Part shown: positions 61,416 through 64,000 of the stretch, one piece after another
Position numbering within the stretch: position 1 is the stretch's first letter
Layout of the letters: each line of letters starts with the position of its first letter
Assembly (NCBI RefSeq): GCF_008370325.1
Contig: NZ_VNIP01000008.1
Location: 558,001 to 622,000, forward strand
Reading direction: 5' to 3'
Source of the DNA: Martinezella tropici
Lineage (GTDB): Bacteria > Pseudomonadota > Alphaproteobacteria > Rhizobiales > Rhizobiaceae
DNA length: 64,000 bases
The notes under the pieces: model-generated
Databases searched by the model: none
What the model saw: the letters and a program-made list of their open reading frames with translations, nothing else
What the model was told of the DNA's origin: nothing
Position numbers and translations under genes: made by a program

Positions 61416-63104
61416 ATGACGCGCTCACTCAAAACGCTGCTTCCGCTCATCGGCCTGTTCTGGCGCGAGCGGGGTGCGAGCCTGGCCCTTGGCGCTGCAC
61501 TCTCCGTGTTGGCGATGCTCGCCGGCGGCGGGTTGTTGGGATTGTCCGGCTGGTTCATCACCGCTTCGGCTTTTGCCGGCCTGACAGTTGCAACTGCCGC
61601 GGTCTTCGATGTCTTCGCGCCTTCGGCCGGCATACGCATGCTTGCGATCGGCCGCACGGCCGCCCGCTATGGCGAACGGCTCGTGACCCATGATGCGACG
61701 CTGAGGGTTCTCGCGGCCCTGCGCGAGCGGCTGTTCCTCGGCTGGGCAGAGCCGGGCGCCGCGGCAGCAATGATCCGCCGGCCGGCGAAGCTGCTGTTCC
61801 GGTTGACGAATGATGTCGATGCGCTCGACTCCCTGTACCTGCGCGTACTGGTGCCGGCAGCTGTCGCCGTCCTTGCCGCAATCGCCGTAACGATCGCCCT
61901 TAGCTTCATCGATCCGTGGCTTGGGCTGATAGCGGGAGTCTGGCTCGTCGCGCTCTGTCTTGGTCTTTCGCTGGTTGCAGGACGTCTGGCTCTAAAGCCG
62001 GGCCGTCGTCGCGCCCATGCGATGGAAGCGCTGCGCGCACGCGCCATCGATCTTGTCGCCGGCCAGACCGATCTCGCAATGGTCGGGCAGTTACAGGCGC
62101 AGCGCGCCGCCATCGCCGAAGCCGACGCGCGCCTGGCCATGACCGATAATGATCTGAACCGCATCGATAGCGCCGTCGCAGCCGGTTTCTCGCTTGGCTC
62201 GACCCTGTTGCTGACATCAACGCTTTTGACCGTCGCCTTTCTTTCCAAGCAGGGGACGATCGGTGCGCCTGCGGCGGCCTTTGCACTGCTGATTGCCTTT
62301 GCCGCCACCGAGCCGTTTGCCGCGATGAGGCGAGGAGCTCTCGAGCTCGGGCGAACCTTGCTCGCCGCAAGGCGTATCGCGCCGCGACTGAACCCGGCCG
62401 TTAGGCCGCTGCAACCTATCGAACCACAGGCAGGCTATGCATTCCAGCTTGCCGGTGTCACGGCTGGTCATGATGAAGCTCATCCCGTCTTGAAGGACGT
62501 CTCTTTGTCACTTTCTGCAGGCGAGCGCATGGCGATCGTCGGGCAGAGCGGTGTTGGGAAGTCGACCTTGCTGGCCCTGCTCGCCGGCGAGATCGCCGCT
62601 GCCAGCGGTTCGGCGGCGAGCCTGTCCGCGGCGATGCTGACCCAACGCACAGAGCTGTTTCAGGACACGGTAAGGGACAATCTGAAGCTAGCGGACGCTC
62701 GTGCCGACGATAGCCAGTTGCGCGGCGCGCTCGCAGCGGCCGGCCTGCTTGAGGAGATCGAGGCGCTGCCGTACGGCCTTTCGACCCGTCTCGGCGAAGG
62801 CGGTGGCGGCTTGTCCGGCGGTCAGCTTCGCCGACTGGCGCTCGCAAGGCTTCTACTGCGAGACGCCGCGCTCTGGCTGCTCGACGAGCCGACGGAAGGC
62901 CTCGATGCCACGACGGCCCGCGCTGTGCTTGCGCGGTTGGCCTCGGCTGCCGAAGGGCGGAGCCTCGTCGTCGCCACGCATATTCGTCGCGAGGCCGCCT
63001 TGGCAGACCGCATCGTGCTTCTGGACGGCGGGCGTATTGCCACCAGCGCGCGGCGCGACACACCGGAATTCGAAATGCTCCTCGATCGGTTGCGACCGGA
63101 TTGA
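61416..63104 (+). CDS. cydC: CydC, partner of CydD
   Basis: A 562-residue ABC exporter half. N-terminal [13 protein letters not shown] and [41 protein letters not shown] are CydC hallmarks; ATPase motifs: [42 protein letters not shown]. It forms the exporter with CydD. AAGGTGGCTGC precedes the ATG. The gene ends 79 bp before cydA. Confidence 0.92.
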   Translation: MTRSLKTLLPLIGLFWRERGASLALGAALSVLAMLAGGGLLGLSGWFITASAFAGLTVATAAVFDVFAPSAGIRMLAIGRTAARYGERLVTHDATLRVLAALRERLFLGWAEPGAAAAMIRRPAKLLFRLTNDVDALDSLYLRVLVPAAVAVLAAIAVTIALSFIDPWLGLIAGVWLVALCLGLSLVAGRLALKPGRRRAHAMEALRARAIDLVAGQTDLAMVGQLQAQRAAIAEADARLAMTDNDLNRIDSAVAAGFSLGSTLLLTSTLLTVAFLSKQGTIGAPAAAFALLIAFAATEPFAAMRRGALELGRTLLAARRIAPRLNPAVRPLQPIEPQAGYAFQLAGVTAGHDEAHPVLKDVSLSLSAGERMAIVGQSGVGKSTLLALLAGEIAAASGSAASLSAAMLTQRTELFQDTVRDNLKLADARADDSQLRGALAAAGLLEEIEALPYGLSTRLGEGGGGLSGGQLRRLALARLLLRDAALWLLDEPTEGLDATTARAVLARLASAAEGRSLVVATHIRREAALADRIVLLDGGRIATSARRDTPEFEMLLDRLRPD

Positions 63105-63183
63105 GGGGTACCCAACATGCCCGCGGCGCGTCGAATGGCGTCGCATTCCTGTCAGACACACCGTAGGGGGTGGGAGAAAGACT

Positions 63184-64000
63184 ATGGAACTAGATATCGT
63201 GGCGCTATCGCGCCTGCAGTTTGCCATGACGGCGCTGTATCACTTCTTATTCGTGCCGCTGACGCTCGGCCTTTCCGTACTGCTTGCCATCATGGAAACG
63301 ACCTATGTCATGACCGGCCGCCAGATCTGGCGGCAGATGACGAAGTTCTGGGGGACGCTCTTCGGCATCAACTTCGTGCTCGGCGTTGCGACCGGCATCG
63401 TGATGGAATTCCAGTTCGGCATGAACTGGAGCTATTACAGCTATTATGTCGGCGACATCTTCGGCGCCCCGCTGGCGATCGAAGGGCTGATGGCCTTCTT
63501 CCTCGAGGCGACCTTTGTCGGCCTGTTCTTCTTCGGCTGGGACAAGCTATCCAAGGTCGGCCACCTGGTCGCCACCTGGGCGGTGGCGCTGGGATCGAAC
63601 TTCTCGGCGCTGTGGATCCTGATCGCCAATGGCTGGATGCAGAATCCGGCAGGCTCGGCGCTCAACCCGCAGACCATGCGCATGGAGATCGTCAGCTTCT
63701 TCGATGTCCTATTCAACCCCGTGGCGCAGGCGAAGTTCGTTCATACCGTCTCGGCCGGCTATGTCTGTGCCTCGGTCTTCGTGCTCGGTGTCTCGGCTTG
63801 GTATCTCGTGAATGGTCGCAGTATCGAGCTCGCAAAGCGCTCGATGACCGTTGCCGCGTCTTTCGGCCTTGCTTCTGCGCTGTCGGTCGTCGTGCTGGGT
63901 GACGAGAGCGGCTATCTGACGACCGAGCACCAGAAAATGAAACTCGCGGCGATCGAAGCCATGTGGAAGACCGAGCCGGCGCCGGCCGCCTTTACCGCCT
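63184..64000 (+). CDS. cydA: Cytochrome bd quinol oxidase subunit I (5' part)
   Basis: The first 272 codons of CydA; the gene continues past the right edge. [31 protein letters not shown] includes the haem b595 ligand (H20, E. coli H19); [24 protein letters not shown] holds the conserved membrane glutamates and [19 protein letters not shown] the b558 ligand His. The enzyme oxidises quinol and reduces O2 at high affinity. GGGAGAAAGACT precedes the ATG at 63184. The Q-loop is only just reached, so bd-I versus cyanide-insensitive type cannot be settled. Confidence 0.95.
   Translation, partial: MELDIVALSRLQFAMTALYHFLFVPLTLGLSVLLAIMETTYVMTGRQIWRQMTKFWGTLFGINFVLGVATGIVMEFQFGMNWSYYSYYVGDIFGAPLAIEGLMAFFLEATFVGLFFFGWDKLSKVGHLVATWAVALGSNFSALWILIANGWMQNPAGSALNPQTMRMEIVSFFDVLFNPVAQAKFVHTVSAGYVCASVFVLGVSAWYLVNGRSIELAKRSMTVAASFGLASALSVVVLGDESGYLTTEHQKMKLAAIEAMWKTEPAPAAFTA

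Overview
The window reads as a chromosome-like segment of an alphaproteobacterium of the Rhizobium/Agrobacterium group. This rests on high GC, dense operons, an IalB-type exported protein, many LysR/ABC/luciferase-like monooxygenase genes and an alpha-N-arabinofuranosidase transport locus. I see no rRNA, tRNA, CRISPR array, insertion sequence or prophage. All identifications come from reading translations and motifs; no database search was run.

Layout. 0-1.7 kb: 5' part of an SfnB-like flavin oxidoreductase and two small unknown genes. 1.7-6.4 kb: a drug-resistance cluster with tandem class C and class A beta-lactamases, a divergent AmpR-type regulator, and a CmlA-type phenicol exporter preceded by a 9-codon leader peptide and mutually exclusive hairpins (a translational attenuator). 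6.5-8.4 kb: a flavin monooxygenase and an IalB-like secreted protein. 8.5-17.1 kb: an arabinoside locus (ArsR-type regulator with a possible Zn site, GH51 arabinofuranosidase, five-gene Opp-type ABC importer). 17.1-27.2 kb: an apparently complete L-lysine to 2-oxoglutarate route (lysine 6-dehydrogenase-like enzyme, aldehyde dehydrogenase, aminotransferase, HglS-type 2-oxoadipate decarboxylase, D-2-hydroxyglutarate dehydrogenase-like flavoprotein) with Lrp and LysR regulators. 27.2-35.1 kb: a 2H phosphoesterase, an exported unknown, an epoxide-hydrolase-like protein, a divergent SDR/LysR pair, MscS, a PAS-PAS-GGDEF protein, MntR and a phosphate-transporter remnant. 35.1-39.0 kb: tauABC plus an ssuD-type monooxygenase. 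39.3-41.0 kb: an alpha/beta hydrolase and an odd aminoglycoside-phosphotransferase-like gene. 41.3-50.4 kb: an eight-gene operon (three flavin monooxygenases, M20 deacylase, GNAT, fused permease-ATPase, two binding proteins) matching the logic of the Bacillus ytm/yxe S-alkylcysteine salvage operons. 50.4-59.1 kb: FAD monooxygenase/AraC, a Zn/Cd P-type ATPase with a MerR-type promoter, a quinone reductase/TetR pair, an ArsB-like permease and a UspA protein. 59.7-64 kb: cydD, cydC and the start of cydA.

Common threads are sulfur scavenging and drug/metal defence. The tau operon and the S-alkylcysteine operon share an identical 15-bp upstream sequence with an 11-bp palindrome, suggesting one sulfur-starvation regulon. 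The most distinctive regulatory structures are the cmlA attenuator, the AT-rich palindromes around the arabinofuranosidase regulator, and hairpins placed over or next to start codons of abfA and the metal ATPase gene.
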